From Methanocaldococcus sp. FS406-22 (GTDB lineage: Archaea > AGJL01 > Methanococci > Methanococcales > Methanocaldococcaceae), in contig NC_013887.1 in NCBI RefSeq assembly GCF_000025525.1, forward strand, positions 1,250,729-1,314,728: a stretch of 64,000 bases of DNA, read 5' to 3'. The position numbers were made by a program, and so were the translations under genes. The notes below the pieces were generated by a model. That model did not search any database and had not been told where the DNA came from. It saw only the letters and a program-made list of their open reading frames with translations. The first letter of the stretch is position 1, and every line of letters starts with the position of its first letter. Shown here one piece after another: positions 29,253 through 38,417 of this stretch.

Positions 29253-30500
29253 ATGAAAGTTTATGTTGAAGGTTATGGATGTGTTTTAAACACTGCCGAC
29301 ACTGAAATCATAAAAAACTCTTTAAGAGAGCATGGATTTGAAATAACTGAAGATTTAGAAGAGGCTAATATAGCAATAATAAATACCTGCGTTGTTAGAT
29401 TGGAAACAGAAAATAGAATGATTTACAGAATAAATGAACTTAAAAATTTAGGAAAAGAGGTTGTTATTGCTGGATGTTTACCAAAGGCATTAAAAGAGAA
29501 AGTTAAAGGATTTCTACATATATATCCAAGAGAGGCTCATAGAGCTGGGGAGATATTAAAAGATTACATTGAAAAACACTACAGAATGCCTTATATTGAA
29601 GAGGATATTAATAAAACACTCTACAAAAAGTTGGATTATCTAACACCATCTTTAATCTCTCCATTACCAATATGTGAAGGGTGTATAGGAAACTGCAGTT
29701 ATTGCATAGTTAAGATAGCAAGGGGAAATTTAATATCTTATCCAAGAGAAAAGATTGTAAATAAAGCCAAAGAATTGATAAACAAAGGAGCTAAATGCTT
29801 ATTAATAACTGCCCAAGATACTGCATGCTATGGATTTGATATTGGAGATAATTTAGCTAATCTATTGAATGATTTAACTCAGATAGAAGGAGAGTTTATA
29901 ATGAGAGTTGGAATGATGCATGCTAAGAACGCTGAGTTGATATTGGATGAGCTTATAGAGGTTTATAAAGATGACAAGGTTGGAAAGTTTCTGCATTTAC
30001 CTTTACAGAGTGGAGATGATGAGATTTTAAAGAGAATGAAAAGAGGTTATACAGTAGACGAATTTAAAGACATTGTAAATGAATTTAGAAGAAAAATTAA
30101 AAATCTCTGCTTTACAACAGACATAATAGTTGGATTTCCGGGAGAGACAGAGGAGCAGTTTCAAAATACCTTAGAGGTTTTGAAGGAATTGAAGCCAGAC
30201 TATATCCATGGAGCTAAATATTCCCAAAGAAAAGGAACTGAAGCGGCAAAGATGAAGCAGGTTGATACAAAAATTAGAAAGCAAAGAAGTGAAATCTTAG
30301 ATAAATTGAGGAGAGAGTTGAGCTATCTAAACAATAAAAAATATGTTGGAAAGACAATGAGGGTTTTAATTTTAGATGAGGGTAAAGGTTATACTGACAA
30401 CTTTAAAGTTGTTAAATTTGAGGGAGGAGAAATAGGAGAGTTTAGAAAAGTGAAAATTACAGATGCCAAGACATTTGGGTTAAGGGGGGAAATAATATAG
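29253..30500 (+). CDS. Radical-SAM methylthiotransferase (MiaB/CDKAL1 family) for tRNA t6A37
   Basis: 415 residues. N-terminal MTTase domain begins VYVEGYGCVLNTADTE; radical-SAM cluster CEGCIGNCSYC near residue 142; a TRAM-like RNA-binding tail ends the protein (MRVLILDEGKGYTDNFKVV). The archaeal/eukaryal subgroup (CDKAL1, e-MtaB) converts t6A to ms2t6A at position 37 of tRNAs reading ANN codons. ATG at 29253 after GGTGATAGC. An AT-rich hairpin follows the stop. Confidence 0.92.
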   Translation: MKVYVEGYGCVLNTADTEIIKNSLREHGFEITEDLEEANIAIINTCVVRLETENRMIYRINELKNLGKEVVIAGCLPKALKEKVKGFLHIYPREAHRAGEILKDYIEKHYRMPYIEEDINKTLYKKLDYLTPSLISPLPICEGCIGNCSYCIVKIARGNLISYPREKIVNKAKELINKGAKCLLITAQDTACYGFDIGDNLANLLNDLTQIEGEFIMRVGMMHAKNAELILDELIEVYKDDKVGKFLHLPLQSGDDEILKRMKRGYTVDEFKDIVNEFRRKIKNLCFTTDIIVGFPGETEEQFQNTLEVLKELKPDYIHGAKYSQRKGTEAAKMKQVDTKIRKQRSEILDKLRRELSYLNNKKYVGKTMRVLILDEGKGYTDNFKVVKFEGGEIGEFRKVKITDAKTFGLRGEII

Positions 30501-30521
30501 AACAATTTATTTTAAATTGTT
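30501..30521 (+). terminator. Inverted repeat after the methylthiotransferase gene
   Basis: Perfect 8-bp arms AACAATTT and AAATTGTT around a 5-nt loop begin directly after the stop codon of 29253-30500. The stem is AT-only apart from one G-C pair, so it would be weak at high temperature. The downstream 30540-30620 stretch is T-rich, as in archaeal terminators. Confidence 0.35.
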
Positions 30522-30639
30522 AATGAATATATTGTCAAGTAAAATTTGATTACTTTTAAACTAAATTACTTTACTTTTTTATAGTAATTAAGTTTTTAAT
30601 AGGTAAGGAAATTTACTATTTATATTTTACTATTTAATT

Positions 30640-30807
30640 TAAATCATAATATATATATAGGAGTTTTACTTATTATATTTATGAAAAATGATAAGGGCGT
30701 TAAAAGATGTATTAAAACACTCTTTAAAAAATTTAAAAATAGTTGGCGATGATGCCCTTTATAGGGCGGAGCCAATAAGGACAGTAGAACCACTAAAGGG
30801 TGGCATT
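30640..30807 (+). promoter_or_regulatory. Promoter and leader hairpin of the secreted-protein gene
   Basis: A TATA-like ATAATATATATATAG lies near 30646-30660. The stretch 30681-30807 is transcribed and locally GC-richer, with a hairpin GCCCTTTATAGGGC at about 30757-30770. In-frame codons run upstream of the chosen start to 30688, but they lack a ribosome site and do not look like a signal peptide. A 23-codon ORF from ATG 30681 is too weak to call. Confidence 0.35.
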
Positions 30808-31695
30808 ATGAAACTATGGTGTAAGGGAATATTTAAAATTTTTGCCCTATTGGCTATACTATGCGTTGTAGGAAGTGCCTTTGCCACATCAACAAGTTTG
30901 TCAGAGGCAAGTAAAAAACCAGTTGAAGTGGAGAAAATAGATAAAAAGGTTAAAATATATAAAAATAAAATTGAAATCAATAATTTAGTTGGAAGTACAA
31001 AAATTAAATCGACAATCTCAAAAGATTTTTCCATGATGAATGTTATTTTATCTGACGATAAATATAACTTAAAAAAGAAATATACTATTAAAGTTAAAAA
31101 AAGTAAGAAAGGATATATCGTATTTGTATACGAAAATAATAAATTAAAAGAGGTTAAAACAACAAATATAAACCCTATCGAAATAGCCGCACATCGTATC
31201 ATATTACTATCAAATTCAAACTTATCAGAAATCCAAAAGTCATCGATTAGGAGCATAATCCCAGTAACTCCAAGAGCCAATATTGAACTTGATTTACCAA
31301 GTTATATTGGTCACGTAGGGGACTCAGAATACCTTACAGTATCTGTAGAAGGTAGATATAATCTTTTAACTATGGTGTTTATTGGATATTACGTTAGATT
31401 GCCTAGTGGAGTAGAATATACTTGTGGAGGTGAAAATCCAACTGTAATTAGGTTATCTGCGGGAGAATCTCGTAAGTTACCATTGAAGTTAGGAACTGTT
31501 AAAGGCCCATGCACTATATTACTTTGGACAGCTTTTGATATATTAGGAGATGGATATTCCGAAATTCGTAAACCTGTGATAACATACGTGAACACTGGAA
31601 AAAAAGAAATTTCATCAAAAGTTGTCTTTAATATAATTGGAGACTCATATTGGTATGCTTGGGATACCTGCACAATATATAAATACATAAAATAG
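30808..31695 (+). CDS. Secreted protein of unknown function
   Basis: About 295 residues. Starting at the ATG at 30808 (after AAAGGGTGG) gives a clear signal peptide: MKLWCKGIFKIF, a hydrophobic core, then GSAFA as a type I cleavage site. The mature part is Lys-rich at first, then beta-rich (IELDLPSYIGHVGDSEYLTVSVEG, TCGGENPTVIRLSAGESRKLPLKLG), suggesting an immunoglobulin-like or CARDB-type extracellular domain with a Cys pair. I do not recognise a family. It lies between the methylthiotransferase and a small membrane protein on the same strand. Confidence 0.7.
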   Translation: MKLWCKGIFKIFALLAILCVVGSAFATSTSLSEASKKPVEVEKIDKKVKIYKNKIEINNLVGSTKIKSTISKDFSMMNVILSDDKYNLKKKYTIKVKKSKKGYIVFVYENNKLKEVKTTNINPIEIAAHRIILLSNSNLSEIQKSSIRSIIPVTPRANIELDLPSYIGHVGDSEYLTVSVEGRYNLLTMVFIGYYVRLPSGVEYTCGGENPTVIRLSAGESRKLPLKLGTVKGPCTILLWTAFDILGDGYSEIRKPVITYVNTGKKEISSKVVFNIIGDSYWYAWDTCTIYKYIK

Positions 31696-31741
31696 GACTC
31701 CATTCCCTACTATATTATTAAAAGCTATAATTCAGTGAAAA

Positions 31742-32113
31742 ATGGAAAATCTAAATAAAGAATATATTTTAGCTGCCTTATCTTATCTTTCATTTTTTGT
31801 ATTTCCGGTATTTGCTCCATTAATTTTTATAATTATTTTTAGTAGGAGCAAATTTATCTTATTCCACTCAATCCAAGCATTTTTTATCCAACTAATATTC
31901 TACATTATTGCAATAGAACTTCTAACAAATCAGGAATATATCCTAAGATATCTTATAGAAAATGGAAACTTTGATTTATTTGTCTATATTACAAGTTTTG
32001 GATTTATAATATTCTTAGCATCCCTAATATTTGGAGCTTACAAAGCATCCATTGGAGAAAAGTTTAGATTCCCAATAATAGGAAAAATAGCCGAAAAAAT
32101 AGCAAATCTTTAA
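31742..32113 (+). CDS. Small membrane protein, DUF4870-like
   Basis: 123 residues with three hydrophobic segments (about 8-32, 45-65 and 80-102). The pattern LAALSYLSFFVFPVFAPLIF..., RSKFILFHSIQAF and a C-terminal GAYKASIGEKFRFPIIGKIA matches the DUF4870/Tic20-like small membrane proteins. ATG at 31742 after CAGTGAAAA. The stop is three bases from the end of the convergent HIT gene. Function unknown. Confidence 0.75.
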   Translation: MENLNKEYILAALSYLSFFVFPVFAPLIFIIIFSRSKFILFHSIQAFFIQLIFYIIAIELLTNQEYILRYLIENGNFDLFVYITSFGFIIFLASLIFGAYKASIGEKFRFPIIGKIAEKIANL

Positions 32114-32116
32114 AAA

Positions 32117-32506
32117 TTAATCCTTAATCTCCCTTAAAACTTCATCCAAATCAACTTTTTTAACCTCACCAAATTTAACAACCTCTCCATCTCCCTCATA
32201 CCTTGGGATTATGTGGAAATGGACATGATTAACCTCTTGCCCAGCTACTCTGCCATTGTTATTAACTATGTTATAACCATCAAATCCAAGCTTTTTTAAC
32301 ACTTCAACAGTCTTTTTAACTCCTTTTATAAAATTGCAAAGCTCATCATCTGGCATTTCATCAAATCTTTCATAATGCTTCTTTGGAATAACTAAAGTAT
32401 GCCCTTTATTTCTTGGGTTTATATCTAAGAAAGCCAAAACATGCTCATCCTCATAAACAACCTTTGCTGGAATCTCCCCATTAACTATCTTACAGAAGAT
32501 ACACAT
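32117..32506 (-). CDS. HIT-family nucleotide hydrolase
   Basis: 129 residues. The histidine triad HVHFHII (about residues 95-101, HxHxHxx) and N-terminal zinc-type CIFCKIVNGEIPAKVVYED place it in the HIT/Hint branch that cleaves nucleotide phosphoramidates or dinucleoside polyphosphates. ATG at 32506 with GGTGGGAAA. It lies just downstream of the duplicated 3' end of the radical-SAM gene, with which it was probably cotranscribed. Confidence 0.93.
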   Translation of the reverse strand: MCIFCKIVNGEIPAKVVYEDEHVLAFLDINPRNKGHTLVIPKKHYERFDEMPDDELCNFIKGVKKTVEVLKKLGFDGYNIVNNNGRVAGQEVNHVHFHIIPRYEGDGEVVKFGEVKKVDLDEVLREIKD

Positions 32507-32519
32507 TTTCCCACCAAAA

Positions 32520-32577
32520 TTATTTTTTTAGCAATAACTCTTTATACTTAAACAATAAATCCGTTATAACCCTTCCA
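32520..32577 (-). pseudogene. Displaced original 3' end of the radical-SAM gene
   Basis: Read on the minus strand this is VITDLLFKYKELLLKK followed by TAA, in good agreement with the current C-terminus AITDLLFRYKGKF of the upstream gene (32628-33941). About 38 nt (32540-32577) match 32639-32676 with five mismatches at a 99-nt offset. The stop falls 14 nt before the HIT start. The simplest reading is that the gene once ended here and an insertion gave it a new, shorter tail. Confidence 0.6.
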
Positions 32578-32627
32578 TAGGGCTATTGCCCTATTGGTAT
32601 ACCCAGAGCGGGGCTTTCAGCCCCACT
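32577..32627 (-). repeat. Double-hairpin insert between the duplicated ends
   Basis: Two perfect stems lie in the DNA separating the two copies: ATAGGGC/GCCCTAT with a TATT loop (32577-32594) and GGGGCT/AGCCCC with a TTC loop (32610-32624), the latter three bases beyond the stop codon of 32628-33941. They are strikingly GC-rich for the region. They may now act as the transcription end of that gene or may be the body of a tiny inserted element. Confidence 0.55.
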
Positions 32628-33941
32628 TTAAAATTTACCTTTATATCTAAACAATAAATCCGTTATGGCTCTTATATCTTTCCCTTGCATCCTTGCCTCA
32701 TTTAAATATAGGTTATAGAGTTGAGGAGTTAAAGGTCTCGGCATAGATTTCCACATCTCAGCATGGATTAACAAATCAAAGCATCTTGCTTCAGCCTCAC
32801 TCAATCCAAGATGTTTATACTCTCCCTCATGAGCTTTATATAACAGATTATCCTCTTTAGGCATAGATAAGACTAAATCACACAACTCCGTTGTTGGTAT
32901 AGGCTCAGCAATAGAGACAAAGACATCATCCAACTCAGCATCTACAATAAAATCTTTTGTTAGCAGATAATCCATATCTGTCTCTGTTGGATATGCAACT
33001 ATAAAGCTTCCTGCTACTTTAACTCCACAATCCTTTGCCAATTTTATTGCATCTAAGTTTTTTTCTCTGTTAGTTCCTTTCTTCATATCTTTTAAAATTT
33101 TATCACTTCCACTCTCAATCCCATAAAACACCCATCCAATTGTATAGTTTTTTATAGCCTCCAATATATCCTCATCAACATAATCAACTCTCATATCTGG
33201 AACTGATAAGTTGTTTTTACCAACAACTTCAGATACCTTCTCTAAAAGTTCAAAAAACTTCTCCCTATTTACTGATTTTTTAAAGGCATATAAACTCCCA
33301 GTTCCACCACTAATTGCTATCCTCTTAGCTCCAGCTCTTTTAAATGCCTTAACCTCCTCAACAACATCCTCAACTTCCCTACTTCTAATGGTCTTACCAA
33401 AAAACTTTGGAACTTGGCAGAATGTGCAGTTTCCTAAGCAACCTCTGTGGGTTTCAATATAAACGTTAGCCCCTCTAATTGACTGCTGTCCAATGTCCTT
33501 TGGTATCAGTGGGAGGGGATGATTTAAATCTGGCCTCTCCTTTGGGTAATTTACTACTATCTCATCTCCTTCTCTATAGGCTAAGCCCTCTTTATCCCCC
33601 TCAATAATTCTTGGGGTGGTTATCTCTCCCTCTCCAACTATAACTCCATCTACATTTAGTTCATTTAAAATAATCTCTGGATATGTTGAGATGCATCCAG
33701 CAATATAGACTTTGGTTTTATTTTTTCTAACTTTTTTTATAAAGTCTATAGCCTCTCTGATATTTTTGTTCAATATATGCAAAGTTGAATATAAGCTAAA
33801 AATAACAACATCTGACTTTAAAAATAGTGTTTTATCAATCTTTCTAACTAAATAAACATTATAACCCTTATGTTTTAAAATCCCACCAATAAGCATAGAG
33901 CCATAGGTATAAACTCCTGGGCTGTAAATTGTAATCCTCAT
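32628..33941 (-). CDS. B12-binding/radical-SAM protein, MJ_0865 family
   Basis: 437 residues. N-terminal cobalamin-binding-like Rossmann part (SPGVYTYGSMLIGGILKHKGYNVYLVRKID), then radical-SAM cluster CLGNCTFCQV near residue 168 and a TIM-barrel portion (AISGGTGSLY, WVFYGIESGSDKILKDM). This corresponds to the archaeal family named after MJ_0865, probably acting on a methanogen-specific substrate that is still unknown. The C-terminal codons are duplicated downstream at 32520-32577, so this protein probably ends a few residues short of its ancestor. ATG at 33941. Confidence 0.88.
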   Translation of the reverse strand: MRITIYSPGVYTYGSMLIGGILKHKGYNVYLVRKIDKTLFLKSDVVIFSLYSTLHILNKNIREAIDFIKKVRKNKTKVYIAGCISTYPEIILNELNVDGVIVGEGEITTPRIIEGDKEGLAYREGDEIVVNYPKERPDLNHPLPLIPKDIGQQSIRGANVYIETHRGCLGNCTFCQVPKFFGKTIRSREVEDVVEEVKAFKRAGAKRIAISGGTGSLYAFKKSVNREKFFELLEKVSEVVGKNNLSVPDMRVDYVDEDILEAIKNYTIGWVFYGIESGSDKILKDMKKGTNREKNLDAIKLAKDCGVKVAGSFIVAYPTETDMDYLLTKDFIVDAELDDVFVSIAEPIPTTELCDLVLSMPKEDNLLYKAHEGEYKHLGLSEAEARCFDLLIHAEMWKSMPRPLTPQLYNLYLNEARMQGKDIRAITDLLFRYKGKF

Positions 33942-34115
33942 CTAATCCCCTTTAATTTTATTCAAAGGAATTTTAACTGGGAAGTCTCATACCTTTAGTC
34001 TAAATTTATCCTAAATTTTTATTTATAGCAGGGTATTATACAACTGTCTAATACCAATGCATGAGGTTTGTAGGTATTTATATAGCCATCTCCAACCTTA
34101 ATGTGAGGTGATATT

Positions 34116-34676
34116 ATGGCAGTAATAAAGTTGGATGAGGTAAATAAAAACTTTGTAAATGAGGTTATTGAGGCTGGAAAGTTAGTCTTAGGAGAGGATG
34201 TTGTAAAATCAATAAAAGCTTGCTATCAGTGTGGAACTTGCACTGGAAGCTGTCCAAGTGGAAGAAGAACCGCTTACAGAACAAGAAAAGTTTTAAGAAA
34301 GGTTTTATTAGGTTTAGATGATGTTTTAGATAGCGATGATATTTGGTATTGCACCACTTGCTATACTTGCTATGAGAGATGTCCAAGAGACGTAAAGATA
34401 ACAGAAATCATAAAAACCTTAAGAAATATGGCTGCTAAGAAAGGAAATATGGCTTTAGCACACAGAAAAACTGCATCTTATGTCTTAAGATTTGGACATG
34501 CTGTTCCAGCAAATAACCAAATTGTTGAATTGAGAGGAAAACTCGGCTTACCAGCAAAATCACCAACAGCTCAATTTAGTGAGAAAGACTTAGAGGAAGT
34601 TAGAACATTAATTAAAGAATTGGAGTTTGATAAATTAATTGGATTTGACTGGGAAAAGATGGACTTAAAGGAGTAA
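34116..34676 (+). CDS. hdrC: Heterodisulfide reductase subunit C
   Basis: Iron-sulfur subunit that passes electrons from HdrA to the HdrB catalytic site in the soluble HdrABC complex that reduces CoM-S-S-CoB. 186 residues with two [4Fe-4S] ferredoxin motifs: CYQCGTCTGSCP near residue 36 and CTTCYTCYERCP near 79. ATG at 34116 after GGTGATATT. HdrB follows 69 nt downstream on the same strand. Confidence 0.95.
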   Translation: MAVIKLDEVNKNFVNEVIEAGKLVLGEDVVKSIKACYQCGTCTGSCPSGRRTAYRTRKVLRKVLLGLDDVLDSDDIWYCTTCYTCYERCPRDVKITEIIKTLRNMAAKKGNMALAHRKTASYVLRFGHAVPANNQIVELRGKLGLPAKSPTAQFSEKDLEEVRTLIKELEFDKLIGFDWEKMDLKE

Positions 34677-34745
34677 ATCCCTAAAATTTGGGAATTAAAA
34701 CTAAATAATAAAAATTAGGGAAATAATAAAACTTATGGTGATAGG

Positions 34746-35633
34746 ATGAAATATGCGTTTTTCTTAGGATGTATCATGCCTCACAGATATCCAGGGGTTG
34801 AGAAGGCAACAAAGATAGTTATGGCAGAGTTAGGGGTTGAGTTAGAGTATATGCCTGGAGCATCATGCTGCCCTGCTCCAGGGGTCTTTGGTTCATTCGA
34901 TCAAAAAACATGGCTCACATTGGCTGCAAGAAACCTATGTATAGCTGAAGAAATGGGATTAGATATTGTAACAGTATGTAATGGTTGTTATGGTTCATTA
35001 TTTGAGGCAGCACACATATTGCATGAGAATAAAGAGGCTTTGGACTTTGTAAATGAAAAGTTAGATAAGATTGGTAAGCAATACAAAGGAACTGTTAAAG
35101 TTAGACACTTTGCAGAGCTAATCTATAAAGACATTGGAGTAGATAAAATAAAGGAGAAGGTTGTTAAGCCATTAGATGTTTTAAATGTCGCTATCCACTA
35201 TGGATGCCACTTCTTAAAGCCAAGTGAAGTTAAAAAATTAGACTCCCCAGAAAGACCAAAGTTGTTGGAGGAGATTGTTGCAGCAACAGGAGCTAAGCCA
35301 GTTATGTATAGAGACTATTTAATGTGCTGTGGAGCTGGAGGAGGAGTTAGAGCAAGATTCTTACCAACTGCACTGGATATGACAAAGGAGAAAATAAGAA
35401 ACATGCTTGCTGCAGGAGCAGATTGCACCGTCAACGTTTGTCCATTCTGCCACTTACAGTTTGATAGGGGACAAGTAGAGATAAAAGAGAAGTTTGGTGA
35501 AGAATACAACCTCCCAGTCTTACACTTAAGTCAGTTGTTAGGTTTAGCATTTGGCATGAAACCAGAAGACTTAGCTGTCAGTGTTCATGCAATTTCAGTA
35601 GACCCAGTTTTAAAGAAATTGGGCATTGAATAA
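34746..35633 (+). CDS. hdrB: Heterodisulfide reductase subunit B
   Basis: Catalytic subunit of HdrABC, 295 residues, with the two CCG cysteine-rich domains that hold the noncubane [4Fe-4S] clusters: CIMPHRYPG plus GASCCPAPG plus CNGCYG in the first half, and [10 protein letters not shown] plus CCGAGGG plus CPFCH in the second. In methanogens HdrABC pairs with hydrogenase MvhADG for flavin-based electron bifurcation. hdrA is not in this window. ATG at 34746 after GGTGATAGG. Confidence 0.95.
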   Translation: MKYAFFLGCIMPHRYPGVEKATKIVMAELGVELEYMPGASCCPAPGVFGSFDQKTWLTLAARNLCIAEEMGLDIVTVCNGCYGSLFEAAHILHENKEALDFVNEKLDKIGKQYKGTVKVRHFAELIYKDIGVDKIKEKVVKPLDVLNVAIHYGCHFLKPSEVKKLDSPERPKLLEEIVAATGAKPVMYRDYLMCCGAGGGVRARFLPTALDMTKEKIRNMLAAGADCTVNVCPFCHLQFDRGQVEIKEKFGEEYNLPVLHLSQLLGLAFGMKPEDLAVSVHAISVDPVLKKLGIE

Positions 35634-35828
35634 AATTCTTTTTTTTAGTTGGTTTTAAAAAATAATCAAGGATGTTAAAAAAACATTAAAGATAGTTAGT
35701 TCTTTTGTATCTCCTTTTTTGAATGTTTACAATAAGTTAGGATAAACCTTTTTAAATATTATTCTTAATATCTATTTTCAAATTTCATTGAGCACTAACA
35801 AATAAGTTTATATATCTTTGGTGAAATT

Positions 35829-36905
35829 ATGATTAATAATAGGAATGAGATAGAAGTTAGGAAATTAGAGCATATATTTTTATGTAGTTACTGTGATGTT
35901 GAATATGAAAAAACAACACTATTAGAGGATATCGAACTAATCCATAAAGGAACCTGTGGAATAAATTTTAATGACATAGAAACAGAGATAAAACTATTTG
36001 GAAAAAAGCTCGCTGCCCCTATAATTGTATCTGGAATGACTGGAGGGCATAGTAAGGCAAAAGAAATAAATAAAAATATTGCCAAAGCTGTTGAAGAACT
36101 CGGCTTAGGAATGGGAGTTGGCTCTCAAAGGGCAGCTATTGTTAATGATAATCTGGTGGATACTTATAGCATTGTTAGAGATTATACAAATAATTTAGTT
36201 ATAGGCAACTTAGGGGCAGTTAATTTCATTGTTGATAATTGGGATGAGGAAGTTATAGATAAGGCAGTAGAGATGATAGACGCCGATGCAATGGCTATAC
36301 ACTTCAACCCTCTCCAAGAAATTATACAGCCAGAAGGTGATTTAAACTTCAAAAACATCTATAAACTTAAAGAACTCATCTCAAATTACAAGAAAAACTA
36401 TAAAAATATCCCTTTCATTGCTAAACAGGTTGGAGAGGGTTTTTCAAAGGAAGATGCAGTAATTTTGAAAGATATTGGCTTTGATGCTATTGATGTTCAA
36501 GGAAGCGGAGGCACATCATGGGCAAAGGTTGAGATTTATAGGGTTAAGGATGAAGAGCTTAAAAATTTAGCTGAAAAATTTGCCAACTGGGGAATCCCTA
36601 CTGCTGCATCAATATTTGAGGTAAAAAGCATCTATAACGGCATAGTTATTGGTTCTGGAGGTATAAGAAGTGGTTTAGATATAGCCAAATGTATAGCAAT
36701 TGGCTGTGATTGTTGCTCCATATCCCTACCAATATTAAAAGCCGCTCTAAAAGGCTGGGAAGAGGTTGTTAAAGTTTTAGAGAGTTATATAAAGGAGTTA
36801 AAGATTGCAATGTTCTTAGTTGGAGTTGAAAATATTGACGAACTTAAAAAAACTCCTTACATTGTTAAAGGAACTCTAAAAGATTGGATTTCTCAAAGAT
36901 TATAA
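35829..36905 (+). CDS. fni: Isopentenyl-diphosphate isomerase, type 2
   Basis: FMN- and NADPH-dependent isomerase interconverting IPP and DMAPP for archaeal lipid synthesis. 358 residues, a TIM barrel. Motifs SGMTGGHSKAKEIN near residue 70, MGVGSQRAA near 95, HFNPLQEIIQPEGD near 157, GSGGTSWAKVE near 218 and IGSGGIRSGLDIAKCIAIG near 277 fit IDI-2. ATG at 35829 after GGTGAAATT. It precedes RNase J and the prenyl synthase IdsA on the same strand. Confidence 0.95.
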   Translation: MINNRNEIEVRKLEHIFLCSYCDVEYEKTTLLEDIELIHKGTCGINFNDIETEIKLFGKKLAAPIIVSGMTGGHSKAKEINKNIAKAVEELGLGMGVGSQRAAIVNDNLVDTYSIVRDYTNNLVIGNLGAVNFIVDNWDEEVIDKAVEMIDADAMAIHFNPLQEIIQPEGDLNFKNIYKLKELISNYKKNYKNIPFIAKQVGEGFSKEDAVILKDIGFDAIDVQGSGGTSWAKVEIYRVKDEELKNLAEKFANWGIPTAASIFEVKSIYNGIVIGSGGIRSGLDIAKCIAIGCDCCSISLPILKAALKGWEEVVKVLESYIKELKIAMFLVGVENIDELKKTPYIVKGTLKDWISQRL

Positions 36906-37054
36906 CAATGTTGGTATTGTTAAGTGCTTTGTTATTTACTGTTAAAGTAAAATATTTTATTACCTTAGATGTATCTCTATAAATTTGAATATTTAGTTAG
37001 ATTAAACAGAGATATCCAAATATTAAAATTAAAAAACAGTGAGGAAGTGAGAGT

Positions 37055-38401
37055 GTGAAATTGGAGATTATTGCCATTGGTGGTTATGAAGAAGTTGGTA
37101 GAAATATGACAGCAGTTAATGTAGATGGGGAAATAATAATATTAGATATGGGGATAAGATTAGATAGAGTCTTAATTCACGAAGATACTGACATATCAAA
37201 GCTCCATAGCTTAGAGTTAATTGAAAAAGGTATAATTCCAAACGATACAGTTATGAAAAATATTGAGGGAGAAGTTAAGGCGATAGTTTTATCTCACGGG
37301 CATTTAGACCACATTGGGGCAGTTCCAAAATTAGCCCATAGATATAATGCCCCAATCATTGGAACTCCATATACAATTGAGTTAGTTAAAAGAGAGATAC
37401 TGAGTGAGAAGAAATTCGATGTAAGAAATCCACTAATTGTTTTAAATGCTGGAGAATCTATTGACTTAACTCCAAACATAACATTAGAGTTTATTAGAAT
37501 AACTCACAGTATTCCAGACTCTGTTTTACCAGTTTTACATACCCCTTATGGTTCTATCGTCTATGGAAATGATTTTAAATTTGACAACTTTCCAGTAGTT
37601 GGTGAGAGACCAGATTATAGGGCAATAAAGAAGGTTGGTAAGAATGGAGTTCTCTGCTTTATCTCAGAAACCACAAGAATAAATCATGAAGGTAAAACAC
37701 CGCCAGAAATTATTGCCTCTGGTTTATTGAAAAATGATTTATTGGCTGCCGATAATGACAAAAACGGCATTATTGTGACAACATTTTCTTCCCATATTGC
37801 AAGAATAAAATCAATTACAGACATAGCAGAAAAAATGGGAAGAACTCCTGTTTTATTAGGAAGAAGTATGATGAGATTCTGTGGAATAGCTCAAGATATT
37901 GGTTTGGTTCAGTTTCCAGAAGATTTAAGGATTTATGGAGACCCAAGTTCAATAGAGATGGCTTTAAAGAATATAGTTAAAGAGGGCAAAGAGAAATATT
38001 TAATTATAGCTACAGGACACCAAGGAGAAGAGGGGGCGGTATTATCAAGAATGGCAACCAACAAAACTCCATACAAGTTTGAAAAATATGACTGTGTTGT
38101 GTTTTCAGCAGACCCAATTCCGAATCCAATGAACGCAGCTCAAAGATACATGTTAGAATCAAGATTAAAGTTATTGGGGGTTAGAATATTTAAAGGAGCT
38201 CATGTTTCAGGGCACGCTGCAAAAGAAGATCATAGGGATATGCTAAGATGGTTAAATCCAGAGCATATAATCCCTTCACATGGGGATTTTAATTTAACTG
38301 CTGAATACACAAAATTAGCTGAAGAAGAGGGATATAGATTAGGAGAAGATGTTCATTTATTAAGAAATGGGCAGTGTCTGAGTTTTGAAAGAATTATTTA
38401 A
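37055..38401 (+). CDS. rnj: RNase J-type ribonuclease
   Basis: Metallo-beta-lactamase/beta-CASP ribonuclease, 448 residues. Motif 2 LSHGHLDHIGAVP near residue 79 supplies the metal ligands; the beta-CASP region includes GRSMMRF, ATGHQGEEGAVLSRMA and HVSGHA near residue 388. The archaeal group has 5' exonuclease and endonuclease activity in mRNA turnover. GTG start at 37055 after GAGGAAGTGAG. The 3' end overlaps only the non-coding upstream part of idsA, which starts 17 nt later, so the two are probably one operon. Confidence 0.93.
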   Translation: MKLEIIAIGGYEEVGRNMTAVNVDGEIIILDMGIRLDRVLIHEDTDISKLHSLELIEKGIIPNDTVMKNIEGEVKAIVLSHGHLDHIGAVPKLAHRYNAPIIGTPYTIELVKREILSEKKFDVRNPLIVLNAGESIDLTPNITLEFIRITHSIPDSVLPVLHTPYGSIVYGNDFKFDNFPVVGERPDYRAIKKVGKNGVLCFISETTRINHEGKTPPEIIASGLLKNDLLAADNDKNGIIVTTFSSHIARIKSITDIAEKMGRTPVLLGRSMMRFCGIAQDIGLVQFPEDLRIYGDPSSIEMALKNIVKEGKEKYLIIATGHQGEEGAVLSRMATNKTPYKFEKYDCVVFSADPIPNPMNAAQRYMLESRLKLLGVRIFKGAHVSGHAAKEDHRDMLRWLNPEHIIPSHGDFNLTAEYTKLAEEEGYRLGEDVHLLRNGQCLSFERII

Positions 38402-38417
38402 AAGAGGGGGTGTAATT

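Noticed and set aside
30681-30752. 23-codon ORF upstream of the secreted-protein gene
   Set aside because: The only AGGAG is too far from its ATG, and the coding content is Lys-rich noise in AT-rich DNA.
32577-32624. CRISPR repeat
   Set aside because: There are two different hairpins only, with no regularly spaced repeats. No CRISPR array or cas gene was seen anywhere in the window.
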